Shown one piece after another: positions 11,219 through 23,451 of a DNA stretch of 64,000 bases. The stretch spans positions 65,254,148 to 65,318,147 of the forward strand of contig CM062296.1 of the NCBI GenBank assembly GCA_031216915.1, given 5' to 3'. This DNA is from Pictodentalium vernedei (Eukaryota; Mollusca; Scaphopoda; Dentaliida; Dentaliidae). The notes beneath the pieces were generated by a model. The model saw only the letters and a list, made by a program, of their open reading frames with translations. It had not been told where the DNA came from and made no database searches. The translations under genes and the position numbers were made by a program. The stretch's first letter is position 1. Every line of letters starts with the position of its first letter.

Positions 11219-13165
11219 AAGGCTCCTAGGGTATTCAATTCGAAACGTTTAAACTATGCTAAGGTGTTCAGGTAGCAACTCCAGATATGCATGCAGGTTT
11301 CGGAATTTTGATTTGTCCCCAAGTGGTTCCTGTTGAACCACTTTTATCGTTAGAAAATCAGTTTTTATCGAAAAGCTCCTAGGGTATTTAATTCGAAAGG
11401 TTTAAACTATGCTAATGTGTTCAAGTAACATCTCTAGATGTGCATGAATATTTCGGAATTTTGATTTGGCCCCAGGTGGTTTCAGTGGAACCACTTTTAT
11501 CGTTAGAAAATCAGTTTACGTTGGCTCCTACGGTGTTTAATTTGAAACTGTTAAACTATGCTAAGGTGTTCACGTAGCATCTCTAAATGCGCATGCATGT
11601 TTCAGAATTTTTATTTGGCCCCAATTGGTTCCAGTGGAATCAGTTTTCATCGAAAGGCTCCTAGGGTATTTAATTCGAAACGTTAAAACTATGCTAAGGT
11701 GTTCAGGTAACATCTTCAGATGTGCAGAAAGGTTTCGGAATTTTGATTTTGGCTCAAAGTGATTCCGGTGGAACCACTTTTATCGTTGGGAAATCAGTTT
11801 TCATCGAAAGGCTCCCAGTGTGTTTAAATCGAAACGTTTAAACTATCAGTTAACATTTCTTGATGTGCATGAAGGTTTCGGAATTTTGATTTGGCCACAT
11901 TTTATCGTTAGAAAATTAGTTTACATTGGCTCCTAGGGTGTTTAATTTGAAACTGTTAAACTGTGCTAAGGTGTTCAGGTAGCATCTCTAAAATGAATGC
12001 TTCAGAATTTTTATTTGGCACAAAGTGGTTACAGTGGAACCACTTTCATCGTTAGAAAATCAGATTTCTCAGGTATTTAATTCGAAACGTTTAAACTATG
12101 CTAATGTGTTCAAGTAACATCTCTAGATGTGCATGAAAGTTTCGGAACTTTGGTTTGGCCCCAGGTGGTTCCAGTGGAACCACTTTTGTCATTAGAAAAT
12201 CAGTTTTCATCGAAAGGCTCCTAGGGTATTTAATTCAAAACGTTTAATCTATGCTACGGTGTTCAGGTAGCATCTCTAGATGTACATGGAGGCTTCGGAA
12301 TTTTGATTTGTCCCCAAGTGACTCCGGTGGAACCACTTTTATCGTGAGAAAATTAGTTTTCATCGAAAGGCTCTTAATGTATTAATTCAAAACGTTTAAA
12401 CTATGCTCAGGTGTTCAGGTAACATCCCTAGATGTACATGAAGGTTTCGGAATTTTGATTTGCCCCAGGTGGTTCCAGTGGAACCACTTTTATCGTTGGA
12501 AAATCAGTTTTCATCGAAAAGCTCCTAGGGTATTTAATACGAAACGTTTAAACTATGCCAATGTGTTCAGGTAACATCTCTAGATGTGCAGGGAGGTTTC
12601 GGAAGTTTGATTTGGCCCCAGGTGGTTCCCGTGTAACCACTTTTATCGTTAGAAAATCGGTTTTCCTCGAAAGGCTTCTAGGGTATTTAATTTGAAACGT
12701 TAGAACTATGCTAAGGTGTTCAGGTAACATCTCTAGATGTGCATAAAGGTCTCGGAATTTTGATTTTGCCCCCACGTGGTTCCGGTGGAACCACTTTTAT
12801 CGTTACAAAATCAGTTTTCCTCAAACGGCTCTTAGGGTATTTTATTCGAAACGTTTAAACTATGCTAAGGTGTCCAAGTAACATCTCCAGATGTGCATGA
12901 AGGTTTCAGAATTTTGATTTGGCCCCAGGTGGTTCCGGTGAAACCACTTTTATCGTTAGAAATCAGTTTTCACCGAAAGGCTCCTAGGGCATTTAAGTCT
13001 AACCGTTTAAACTATGCTGATGTGTTCAGGTAGCATCTCTAGATGTACATGAAGGTGTCGGAATTTCGATATGGCCCCAAGTGGTTCTGGAGGAACCACT
13101 TTAATCGTTGGAAAATTAGTTTTCATCGAAAGGCTCCTAGGATATTTAATTCGAAAGATTTAATC
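11219..13165. repeat. ~147-bp satellite, about 14 units
   Basis: Units begin GGCTCCTAGGGTATTTAATT at about 11219, 11363, 11526, 11655, 11812, 11928, 12067, 12215, 12369, 12520, 12674, 12827, 12979 and 13130. Each holds AACGTTTAAACTATGCTAA, then GTTTCGGAATTTTGATTTGG, then a GGTTCCAGTGGAACC palindrome and TTTTATCGTTAGAAAATCAG. Copies are visibly diverged and some are shortened. Open frames across it are incidental. Confidence 0.92.
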
Positions 13166-14065
13166 TATGCTAATTAGTTTCAGCGATAATGCTGGGATAC
13201 ACCATTGTGTGCTTTGCACACAAATAACTCTATCTAGTTATCTTTTTTCCAGGCCCGTAAATCATTACTGGTTATGTCCATCTGCAGGGTGTGTACGGGA
13301 ATAAAGAAAATAGAGAAAATGTAAGGATGTGTCCGCGTGAAGACAAATGATCCCTGCACTCTCCTTGCACCGCCACATGCTTCTCGCTAAATTCCGAAGC
13401 TACAACATGAAGCAGACACTAATTATTTAATAATCATCGTTTTTTACGGGTGACTCATACCCGTGATAACTCGATGGACTCGCCAGTGACTTAAAAGATC
13501 CAACCATGATCAATACAGTTAAGCCACTTGAGAACTAAGACATGTTCGAACAAGCAAAAACACCACAACTAGGTTTGCGAGTCATCATTGTGACAATTTG
13601 TTTTCACAAGTCACCTTTGTTTGATATCGTATTACTTTTTTGGTGGTCGTGTGGGTGTCACGAGCTCCCCCACTGGGTACGTCACTTGCTTCATGAAATA
13701 ACAAGTTTTTTCTCTCTCCGATCTAATGCATTGCCCACATGGATCAAAGACGTCTTCAAACACGTCAGAACATAAAGTAAACTCTGTAAAACTTTAAGTT
13801 GTTAATTTTGATGTTATTTTTCAGAAATCATGTTTGGACCAAGAAACGATAAGGGATTCAGCCTCCAAATTTCGTTCTGGTGAACAAAATGTACTCAGTG
13901 TGTTTCTGTTTGCCTGTTTGTGTTTGAGCTATTCGGTAGGCCTATCTATTTTTGGAAATTCAGCAGTACTACATTAGTGCGATCACAGCTTCAAGACTAC
14001 AAACACAAACGACAGCGTCAGGCTTCAATCCCAGGAGACAGGCAGCAGCTGTTACTTGGTATTTA
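13166..14065. other. Unassigned stretch
   Basis: No recognisable gene or repeat. Short ORFs (77 codons at 13542-13775) have no motif. Confidence 0.4.
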
Positions 14066-14228
14066 CAGTACGTGGAGAGTGTATTATCACTAAATCACCC
14101 GCGGAGTGGAGACTCCACCCAAGCAATAATTGCAAATTTGTTTCGATATATACAAAATTTGAAAGTTATAGTTTGGGTGATAACTCCACTCCGCGGTGAT
14201 TTAGTTACAATCCACTCTCCACGTACTG
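14066..14228. mobile_element. Tc1/mariner-like MITE, CAGTACG family, copy 1
   Basis: Terminal inverted repeats CAGTACGTGGAGAGTG... / ...CACTCTCCACGTACTG flanked by TA on both sides, the TA target typical of Tc1/mariner transposons. Internal arms repeat TAAATCACCCGCGGAGTGGA and its complement. A relative lies at 50347-50552. Confidence 0.85.
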
Positions 14229-15589
14229 TACCAGCATAGAGAGCAGGGGTAGAAAGTATCACATGTAACATTTCGAAATTAGGATCCCAACTGAAGGGGT
14301 CAACGTTGAAGCCACAGAAAATAGGCAGCCAAGACTTGATCAGAAACCACAGTGAGGATTAATGTTTGCTATAGTGTACTAAATGAAAATGATGAGAGCT
14401 ATTACATACTTGCTGTGTGTGTTACAAACAGCAGTGTGACTCCGTAAATTGAAATCTGGCGCATGAATTGAAAAAATAGGCTCCGAGGCTAGATCGTATT
14501 TTAAATAGTCCTGATCGGTCCCTGGATGGGTTGCAGAGTCGATTCAAAGGTAATACGAATTATATACTTATGTGACAAACTTCTTGGAGCGTGTGTTCCA
14601 GTTACATGAATGGACTTGGTCTATTTTTCATTCCCGTGATAGCGTTTATTTTTGTTCATCTTTCTCAAACAATTGTTCCAGTGTATTTTGCACTAAATTG
14701 TTTTCATGGAGGGTAAAAAAGGATTCTTAAATTCTCTTCAGCGAAGAATGAGACAATCTACTGTTGTTGATCGGCCTTTTTGTTTTCTCGCTATTTGTAC
14801 ATTCACTCACTGTTCGCATCGATCTATAAAGGTCTAGTTACGACCTCTTTGCGTTCTAGCGTAATTTGAGGCTCGGTGTCGGACTTTTGGTTTATTATTG
14901 AGGCTACAGTTGGGATAGTTTAACGCATTTATTGAGGCACACATACACCTCGGAGATTTAATACACGATTGACCCTTTTAAAACTCCCCGGCGTGTTTTT
15001 TTTTTATATTCTGAGTTTCATTCATCAATGTTGCACGATGTATCATTTATTATTCAATCTAATGCTGTTTCGTGAGCTATGTATGTGCTAAATTTATTTT
15101 AGTAACCGCGATAAAAAAGGCTGGCCAAATGTGTATGATGAACATTTATTTCAGCTTCTATATCTGTATGAGCCGTTGGAAAGCAATGGAGTGCACCTAT
15201 TATGGGCTCCGAGGATTTAGATTTTATTTACTCAACGTAATAAATGAAATACAGTTATTGTAGGATAAAAATATTATAAATTTACAATTGACTCCGGATG
15301 TGAGACAGAGTAATGTGACTTAGTTACGTCATGCTGTGTTATCATCCCTGTAAGCGGCCATGTTGTGATGTGAAGTCACCGCCGTAGGGATGGAGTACAA
15401 GCCTTGGGGAAGTCCTACAGTAAATTTTGCAGTCCCATAAGTTTGTCCCTACATGTATAATCACCCAGCTAGGACTGTCATTATAGGAATAAGATGTCTA
15501 TGAAAATTCCTATAGTAGATTACGTCCCTACTGACATTTGTGGGTATGTGGAATCTAGTGTTAAATCTTTTTCCCTATTCTCTCAGAGT
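14229..15589. other. Unassigned stretch
   Basis: No gene or repeat recognised. Contains ordinary AT-rich DNA and a short T-run at about 14995. Confidence 0.4.
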
Positions 15590-15738
15590 CCACTACTCTG
15601 GTTTAGCAGTTGTGGTGGTTGTCGTTGTAGTAGTAGGTTATTGATGTTGCACATGTCGGTGCTATTGATAAAGGGTTTCAGGTGGTTGGTGTTGCAAGTA
15701 CAATGGTTGGTGTAATAGTTTCAAAAGCAGCAGTTGTG
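15590..15738. repeat. GTN low-complexity tract, left of the foldback
   Basis: Irregular GTTGTAGTGGTTGGTGTTG-like words of the same type as 22916-23203 and 25040-27400. The giant inverted repeat is inserted in it. Confidence 0.6.
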
Positions 15739-16093
15739 AGTAGGTGATAAGTGCCGATTCAAAGACAGGTGTACATGTACGTGTATTGTATCCAAGAGTG
15801 AAAAAAACGCATGAAATTTTATGTACACTTACATGTACCGTCTGACCTGGAATCGGCAAATGGGTTTCCCTCATAGGATTCAGTGTTAAATTGCGAGCAA
15901 AAAACGTGTTGTTGTTTCTAAATCATCATCTTACTGATTCTAAATCATCCGCGTCTGTACACGATTTTAACACTGAATCCCTATGGAGGCGTACACGGAA
16001 ATCCATTTGCGGATTTTACGTCGGAAATCGAATCGTGTAAGGTACACAGAAAAGAGGTGGTCCTGAACCGGCAAACCACTTTTTGATGTCCAA

Positions 16094-17500
16094 AAGCTTG
16101 AAGAGCTTGAAATAAGTAATCAGCCAATCATTTCACGTTCCCAACGCTAATTAACCATTCAGATCGCTTGATTCTCATAAACTTAATCATACAAAGTTAT
16201 CTCCCCTCGTCATGGGGGTGGGGGTCACGCCCGTCATAAAAAGGTGAATCGCGTTTAATAACGTGGATGTAATGGCTAGAGCAATGTATACCAAAAACCA
16301 AAAGCTCGAAGAGCTTGAAATAAGTAATCACCCAATCACTTCACGTTCCTAACGCTAATTAACCAATCAAATTGCTTGATTCTCATAACTTAATCATACA
16401 AAGTTATCTCCCCTCGTCGTGGGGGTGGGGGTCACGCCCATCATAAAAATCGAAGTTTCGAGAAGGTGGTCACGTGACCTATCAAATTGAAGGTCTCGAC
16501 GAGTGGATTAAGAAGATCGTAATTTTAACCCTCGTCGTGGGGTGGGGTCATGACCAGAGCCGAAAAACGACTTCCTTTTTACATATCCAGGCATGTGAGG
16601 TATTAATATGAAGGGCTCGATGAATACATTACAAAAATGACGTTTTTCATTTTATGTGGGGGTGGGGGGTCACGCCCATCAGAAAAATCGAAGTTTCTTG
16701 AAGGTGGTCACGTGACCTATCAAATTGAAGGTCTCGACGAGTGGATTAAGAATATCGTAATTTTAACCCTCGTCGTGGGGTGGGGTCATGACCAGAGCCG
16801 AAAAACGACTTCCTTTTTACATATCCAGGCATGTGAGGTATTAATATGAAGGGCTCGATGAATACATTACAAAAATGACGTTTTTCATTTTTATGTGGGG
16901 GTGGGGGTCACACCCATCATAAAAATCGAAGTTTCGAGAAGGTGGTCACGTGACCTATCAAATTCAAGGTCTCGACGAGTGGATTAAGAAGATCGTAATT
17001 TTAACCCTCGTCGTGGGGTGGGGTCACGACCAGAGCCGAAAAACGACTTCCTTTTTACATATCCAGGCATGTGAGGTATTAATATGTAGGGCTCGATGAA
17101 TACATTGCAAAAAGGACGTTTTTCCTTTTATGTGGGGGTGGGAGTCACGCCCATCATAAAAATCGAAGTTTCGAAAATTTCGAGAAGGTGGTCACGTGAC
17201 CTATCAAATTGAAGGTCTCGACGAGTGGATTAAGAGGACCATAATTTTAACCCTCGTCGTGGGGTGGGGTCACGACCAGGACCGAAAAACGTCGTTCTTT
17301 ATACAAAGCCAGGCGTGTGAGGTACTGATATGAAGGCTCGATGAATACATTACGAAAATGACATTTTTCATTTTATGTGGGGTGGGGTCACGACCAGAGA
17401 GGAAAAACGTCTTCCTTTTTACAAATCCAAGCATGTGAGGTACTGATATGAAGGGCTTGATGAATACATTACAAAAATGACATTTTCCACCATCGCCGTG
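16094..17500. repeat. Left-arm tandem arrays (~210 and ~238 bp units)
   Basis: Two copies of a ~210-bp unit (GAAGAGCTTGAAATAAGTAA at about 16096 and 16308) are followed by about five copies of a ~238-bp unit. The larger unit starts GGTGGTCACGTGACCTATCA at about 16465, 16703, 16940 and 17187, and holds CTCGTCGTGGGGTGGGGTCA. The last copies are diverged and shortened. Confidence 0.85.
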
Positions 17501-18211
17501 GGGATGGGGTTAACACCGATCAGAAAATCAAAAGTTTCGAGAAGATAGTCGTGTGACCTATCAAATTAAAGCTATCAACAAGGATATTATGAAAATCATA
17601 ATCTTTCCCTTCTTATAACGGTGGAGTTGGGACCATCTTGAAATCGAAAGTATTGAGAAAAGGTAGTTATGGAAAATATTAAATTGAAAAAACAAGTTGA
17701 ATCTGATGCATCATTCATTTCTGATATCTGTGTTTAAAAACGTGAAGAATGTTTTCAAAAAAATATATATGATTGTTATGCAAATTAGAGATGCACTCGC
17801 TTATTAACAAGTCACGCCTTAAGATGTTTCCTTCAATAATAACTCCGTTTACCGAACCATAGATTTGTCAATGCAAAAATTATAAGTTGATCTTCTAACG
17901 TTTCTACATATTGAGGATAGCCTATTTCACCATTTCCGAAAAAAGTGTCAATCCAAACTATTTTTTTTTAGGAAACAATGCCCACGTCGAGAAGACATTA
18001 CAAACTGAACCAATATAATCTTGACTGAATTCAAATAATATACCATTTGTCACGTGTTAGAAAAGATTTGTAAACAGTCTAAATGCACATGTGGAAAAGT
18101 TGTTTTGTTTTGTTTTTTACAACAGGAGTTAAAATATTTTAAGATAGGTGGCGTTATATAAATACAGCAACAACAAAAAGCAGTGTTTACAGTGTGTCAG
18201 CGCATGACTGA

Positions 18212-18460
18212 ATGAAAATGAGAAAAAGCTCTTTTTCTAACCACCTGATAGCGAAGCATTACATCAGTTGTCGCGATATTCATGTCATCCAACAGCAGCC
18301 AAGACATGAAGCTTTTTTACGTCGACATACCACTTGTCCAAAACAATTCTCTTTTAACGCTAAAACGGGTGAAATACATCTCGGTAACGACTCCCTTTTT
18401 TTCTTGATCAGACACAGTTGTTGGCGGAAAGTTGACTGGTGGGTCGTTCAAAACAATTGA
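18212..18460 (+). CDS. Unknown 82-residue ORF in left foldback arm
   Basis: An open frame starting MKMRKSSFSNHLIAKHYISC. I do not recognise it. The same sequence occurs inverted in the right arm (about 20330-20565, minus strand), where the frame is broken by a stop and a shift. Loss of the frame in one arm argues against selection, so this may be chance or a captured exon. No transmembrane segment or known motif. Confidence 0.2.
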   Translation: MKMRKSSFSNHLIAKHYISCRDIHVIQQQPRHEAFLRRHTTCPKQFSFNAKTGEIHLGNDSLFFLIRHSCWRKVDWWVVQNN

Positions 18461-19177
18461 TCAAATATATCGAACGAAAACGACTCATTTTTTAACTACG
18501 ATTGTCGCCGTACTCTAAACGTCATCGATTTACCGAAATGAGCACAATATCTCATGGGTTTTTTTTAAAGATTTTTTGATGACATAAAAAGGTTGCATGC
18601 GCAGCAAAAATAACCAGTCTATCTTTCTTGCTTCTCACGTTTTCGAGTTGTAAGAATCGTTTGCTTTTGGCCAGTCTGTCTTGAAAATCGAATATGTGTT
18701 TGGTAAACGGATCGAACGATTTTTTCATCCTTTTTTTTTTTACCTTCCAGAGGAACTTCGAATTCTCCTCTTTCGCTCACGAAAACCCATTGATCATTTC
18801 CAGGTTCGATCCAGGTAAGCAATATACTGTAACACATCGCGCTATCGTAAGGACAATTCTGCTTTTTGTAAGGATTTTATAACCTGCATTGGGTAGGGAT
18901 ACGGACCCTCTAGAATTTCAAATTTTCGACATTATCCCTATCTTTTTTTTTATTTTTTACACAGTAGAGTAATAAGATCTAATCTCTGAGACTCTGACAG
19001 ATTTTACCAGAGATAGAACGCTCGGGTTGAGATACTTCCACTTCATGTTCTAATGATACTGAAACGGGAGTTCTCTCTCTGAATACTACTATGGAAAACT
19101 TTGATTATAACCCTCAACTAAATTGTCCAACACAAAAAAATATATATATTTCCTGTACATCTCTCTAACCGCCGGCC

Positions 19178-19600
19178 CGGGGAGGGGGGGTAGGGAGGGG
19201 TTAGGGGAGGGAGGGGGGATTAGGGAGGGGGGTTAAGGGATGGGAGGGGTTAAGGAGTGGTGGTGAATGGGATTAGGGGAGGGAGGGGGGTAGGGAAGGG
19301 GGGGAATGGTGGGGGTTAGAGGAGGGAGGGGTTAGGGGAGGGAGGGGGCTAGGGAAGGGGATTAAGGAAGGGGAGGGGGTAGGGAGTGGTGGTGAAGGGG
19401 ATTAGGGGTGGGGGGGAGGGGGAGGGAGGGGGTGGGAGAGGATTAGGGAAGGGAAGGGGGAGTCGAGAAGATGGGAGGGGATTAGGGAAGGGGAGGAAGG
19501 GGGAGGGACGGGGCGGGGAGGGGACGGGGTAGGGAAGGGTAGGGAGGGGGAATTACGGAAGGGAAGGGATTAGGGAAGGGAATGGAAGGAAGGGGAGGGG
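19178..19600. repeat. G-rich spacer at the foldback centre
   Basis: About 423 bases that are almost only G, A and T on the plus strand, made of GGGAGGGG, GGGGTTAGGG and GGGATTAGGG words with no longer regular period. Many runs of four or more G lie a few bases apart, so G-quadruplex potential on the plus strand is very high. The flanks are exact inverted copies (CTAACCGCCGGCC / GGCCGGCGGTTAG), so the purine bias is in the non-inverted loop. Confidence 0.92.
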
Positions 19601-19939
19601 GGCCGGCGGTTAGAGAGATGTACAGGAAATATATATTTTTTTTTGTGTTGGACAATTTAGTTGAGGGTTATAATCACAGTTTTCCATAGTAGTATTCAGA
19701 GAGAGAACTCCCGTTTTAGTATCATTAGAACATGAAGTGGAAGTATCTTAACCCGAGCGTTTTATCTCTGGTAAAATCTGTCATAGTCTCAGAGATTAGG
19801 TCTTATTACTCTAATGTGTAAAAAATAAAAAAAAGATAGGGATAATGTCGAGAATTTGAAATTCTAGAGGGTCCGTATCCCTACCCAATGTAGGTTATAA
19901 AATCCTTACAAAAAGCAGAATTGTCCTTACGATAGCGCG

Positions 19940-20224
19940 ATGTGTAACAATATATTGCTCACCTGGATCGAACCTGGAAATGATAAATGGGTTTTCGTGA
20001 GCGAAAGAGGAGAATTCGAAGTTCCCCTGGAAGGTAAAGAAAAAAAGATGAAAAAATCGTTCGATCCGTTTACCAAACACATATTCGATTTTCAAGACAG
20101 ACTGGCCAAAAGCAAACGATTCTTACAACTCGAAAACGTGAGAAGCAAGAACGATAAACTAGTTATTTTTGCTGCGCATGCAACCTTTTTATGTCATCAA
20201 AAAATCTTTAAAAAAAAACCATGA
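19940..20224 (+). CDS. Unknown 94-residue ORF in right foldback arm
   Basis: Frame begins MCNNILLTWIEPGNDKWVFV and is charged and lysine-rich toward the end. No family recognised. The counterpart in the left arm (18619-18837, minus strand) starts the same way, then shifts frame at an A-run. Inside it GGAAGGTAAAG matches a splice-donor consensus, so part of it could be a captured host exon (inference). It may equally be a chance frame. Confidence 0.25.
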   Translation: MCNNILLTWIEPGNDKWVFVSERGEFEVPLEGKEKKMKKSFDPFTKHIFDFQDRLAKSKRFLQLENVRSKNDKLVIFAAHATFLCHQKIFKKKP

Positions 20225-21239
20225 GATATTGTGCTCATTTCGGTAAATCGATGACGTTTAGAATACGGCGACAATCGTAGTTAAAAAATGAGTCGTTTTC
20301 GTTCGATATATATGATCAATTGTTTTGAACGACCCTCCAGTCAACTTTCCGCCAACAACTGTGTCTGATCAAGAAAAAAAAGGGAGTCGTTACCGAAATG
20401 TATTTCACCCGTTTTAGCGTTAAAAGAGAATTGTTTTGGACAAGTGGTATGTCGACGTAAAAAGCTTAATGTCTTGGCTGCTGTTGGATGACATGAATAT
20501 CGCGACAACTGATGTAATGCTTCGCTATCAGGTGATTAGAAAAAGAGCTTTTTCTCATTTTCATTCAGTCATACGCTGACACACTGTAAACACTGCTTTT
20601 TGTTGTTGCTGTATTTATATAACGCCACCTATCTTAAAATATTTTAACTCCTGTTGTAAAAAACAAAACAAAACAACTTTTCCACACGTGCGTTTAGATT
20701 GTTTACAAATCTTTTCTAACACGTGACAAATGGTATATTATTTGAATTCAGTCAAGATTATACTGGTTCAGTTTGTAATGTCTTCTCAACGTGGGAATTG
20801 TTTCCTAAAAAAAAATAGTTTGGATTGACACTTTTTTCGGAAATGGTGAAATAGGCTATTCTCAATATGTAGAAACGTTAGAAGATCAACTTATAATTTT
20901 TGTATTGACAAATCTATGGTTCAGTAAACAGAGTTATTATTGAAGGAACATCTTAAGGCGTGACTTGTTAATAAGCGAGTGCATCTCTAATTTGCATAAC
21001 AATCATATATCTTTTTTTGAAAACATTCTTCACGTTTTTAAACACAGATATCAAAAATGAATGATGCATCAGATTCAACTTGTTTTTTCAATTTAATATG
21101 TTCCATAACTACATTTTCTTAATACTTTCGATTTCAAGATGGTCCCAACTCCACTGTTATAAGAAGGGAAAGATTATGATTTTCATAATATCCTTGTCGA
21201 TAGCTTTAATTTGATAGGTCACACGACTATCTCCTCGAA

Positions 21240-22430
21240 ACTTTTGATTTTCTGATCGGTGTTAACCCCATCCCCACGGCGATGGTGGAAAATGTCATTT
21301 TTGTAATGTATTCATCAAGCCCTTCATATCAGTACCTCATATGCTTGGATTTGTAAAAAGGAAGACGTTTTTCGTCTCTGGTCGTGACCCCACCCCCACA
21401 TAAAATGAAAAATGTCATTTTCGTAATGTATTCATCGAGCCTTCATATCAGTACCTCACATGCCTGGCTTTGTATAAAGAACGACGTTTTTCGGCTCTGG
21501 TCGTGACCCCCACCCCACGACGAGGGTTAAAATTATGATCTTCTTAATCCACTCGTCGAGACCTTCAATTTGATAGGTCACGTGACCACCTTCTCGAAAC
21601 TTCGATTTTTATGATGGGCGTGACCCCCCACCCCCACATAAAATGAAAAACATCATTTTTGTAATGTATTCATCGAGCCCTTCATATTAATACCTCACAT
21701 GCCTGGATATGTAAAAAGGAAGTCGTTTTTCGGCTCTGGTCGTGACCCCACCCCACGACGAGGATTAAAATTACGATCTTCTTAATCCACTCGTCGAGAC
21801 CTTCAATTTGATAGGTCACGTGACCACCCTCTCGAAACTTCGATTCGTCTGATGGGCGTGACCCCCACCCCCACATAAATGAAAAACGTCATTTTTGTAA
21901 TGTATTCATCGAGCCCTTCATATTAATACCTCACATGCCTGGATATGTAAAAAGGAAGTCGTTTTTCGGCTCTGGTCATGACCCCCACCCCACGACGAGG
22001 GTTAAAATTACGATCTTCTTAATCCACTCGTCGAGACCTTCAACTTGATAGGTCACGTGACCACCTTCTCGAAACTTCGATTTTTATGATGGGCGTGACC
22101 CCCACCCCCACGACGAGGGGAGATAACTTTGTATGATTAAGTTTATGAGAATCAAGCAATCTGATTGGTTAATTAGCGTTAGGAACGTGAAGTGAATGGG
22201 TGATTACTTATTTCAAGCTCTTCGAGCTTTTGGTTTTTGGTATACATTGCTCTAGCTATTATATTCACGTTATTAAACGCGATTCACCTTTTTATGACGG
22301 GCGTGACCCCCACTCCCACGACGAGGGGAGATAACTTTGTATGATTAAGTTTATGAGAATCAAGCAATCTGATTGGTTAATTAGCGTTGGGAACGTGAAA
22401 TGATTGGCTGATTACTTATTTCAAGCTCTT
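21240..22430. repeat. Right-arm tandem arrays, mirror of the left
   Basis: The ~238-bp and ~210-bp units of the left arm reappear inverted (TGATAGGTCACGTGACCACC at about 21573, 21810 and 22050; TTATTTCAAGCTCTTCGAGC at about 22208 and 22417). The number and order of units match the left arm closely. Confidence 0.85.
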
Positions 22431-22915
22431 CGAGCTTTTGGACATCAAAAAGTGGTTTGCCGGTTCAGGACCACCTCTTTTCCGTGTACCGTACACGATT
22501 CGATTTCCGACGTAAAATCCGCAAATGGATTTCCGTGTACGCCTCCCTAGGGATTCAGTGTTAAAACCGTGTACAGACGCGGATGATTTAGAATCAGCAA
22601 GATGATGATTTAGAAACGACAACACGTTTTTTGCTCGCAATTTATCACTGAATCCTTTGGGGGAAACCCCTTTGCCGATTCCAGGTCAGACGGTACATGT
22701 ACGTGTACACAAAATTTCATGCGTTTTTTTCACTCTTGGATACAATCCAGTGGTCTTTGAATCGGCAAAGCCGATTCTAAGACACCCTAAAAAACGTTAA
22801 AATCGTGTACCTGTACACGATTTTAACACTAAATCCTATGGAGGTGTACATCGATGTACGTGTACATGTACACGTACATGTACACCTGTCTTTGAATCTG
22901 CACTTATCACCTACT

Positions 22916-23203
22916 GTTGTGGTTCTTGCTTAGTTGTCTTCCTCGACAGGTATATAGTGATTGGTATGGAAGATGTGGTGGTGAGTGTTGTGGTGGTAAG
23001 TATGATAATTATCCTTGTTATAGCTGCTGGTGTAATAGTAGTAGTTGGTTAGGTGTTATAGTAGCTGTTGTTCATGTGCCTGATGGTGTAGTAAAAGTTG
23101 ATGCAACAGTTGCTGTGTTTGTGGCAGTGTAGTAGTGGATGATGTAGCAGTGGTCGGTGTAACATACTGGTTATTGCACCATGTGGGTTTCCGAGATAGT
23201 GTA
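22916..23203. repeat. GTN low-complexity tract, right of the foldback
   Basis: GTTGTGGT-type irregular words continuing the tract that stops at 15738. It ends at the next MITE. Confidence 0.6.
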
Positions 23204-23451
23204 TTAACCCTTTACCCAACGCAGACAATATCAACATTTATTATTTTAAATATATTTTTTTTTAATTTTTCAAACAATTTCAACAAAATCATATCATGTG
23301 ACCCTCATTGGAACGAGCTCATAGAGCTCGTTGAAATGAGGGGTCACATGATAGAGTTTTGTTGAAATATTTTGAAAAAAATAATTTTTTCAACTGCTCA
23401 GTTTGCATATTACGCGGGCGGATGCGGGCGATTCGTTAAGTAAAGGGTTAA
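23204..23451. mobile_element. piggyBac-like MITE, subfamily A, copy 3
   Basis: TTAA bounded, both CCCTTTAC tips present. Left sub-terminal ACGCAGACAATATCAACATT and right sub-terminal TTACGCGGGCGGATGCGGGC are the two different ends that define subfamily A. Central palindrome GGAACGAGCTC / GAGCTCGTT is slightly damaged. Confidence 0.88.

Larger units (their letters stand above)
15739..22915. mobile_element. Giant foldback element, 7.2 kb
   Basis: The left arm (15739-19177) is answered by an inverted right arm (19601-22915) along its whole length, with small indels and scattered substitutions. Ends read AGTAGGTGATAAGTGC and GCACTTATCACCTACT. The six bases GTTGTG lie just outside both ends, a possible 6-bp target duplication, although the surrounding DNA is itself GTTGTG-rich. 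The outer part has nested hairpins (GATTCAGTGTTAAA / TTTAACACTGAATC) and words such as GTACATGTACGTGTACA. The middle of each arm is a tandem array, and the inner part is AT-rich. Long arms with internal tandem repeats around a non-repeated centre are the layout of foldback (TU/FB-like) transposons. No transposase was found. AGT/ACT ends with 6-bp duplications also recall Polinton termini, so a Polinton-mobilised derivative is a second possibility. Confidence 0.88.

Noticed and set aside
12548-12775. 75-codon minus-strand ORF with repeated AHLEMLPEH words
   Set aside because: The repetition is the 147-bp satellite read in frame.
21682-21876. 64-codon ORF in the foldback arm, similar to one at 16637-16849
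   Set aside because: Both are the 238-bp tandem unit; no stable frame across units.
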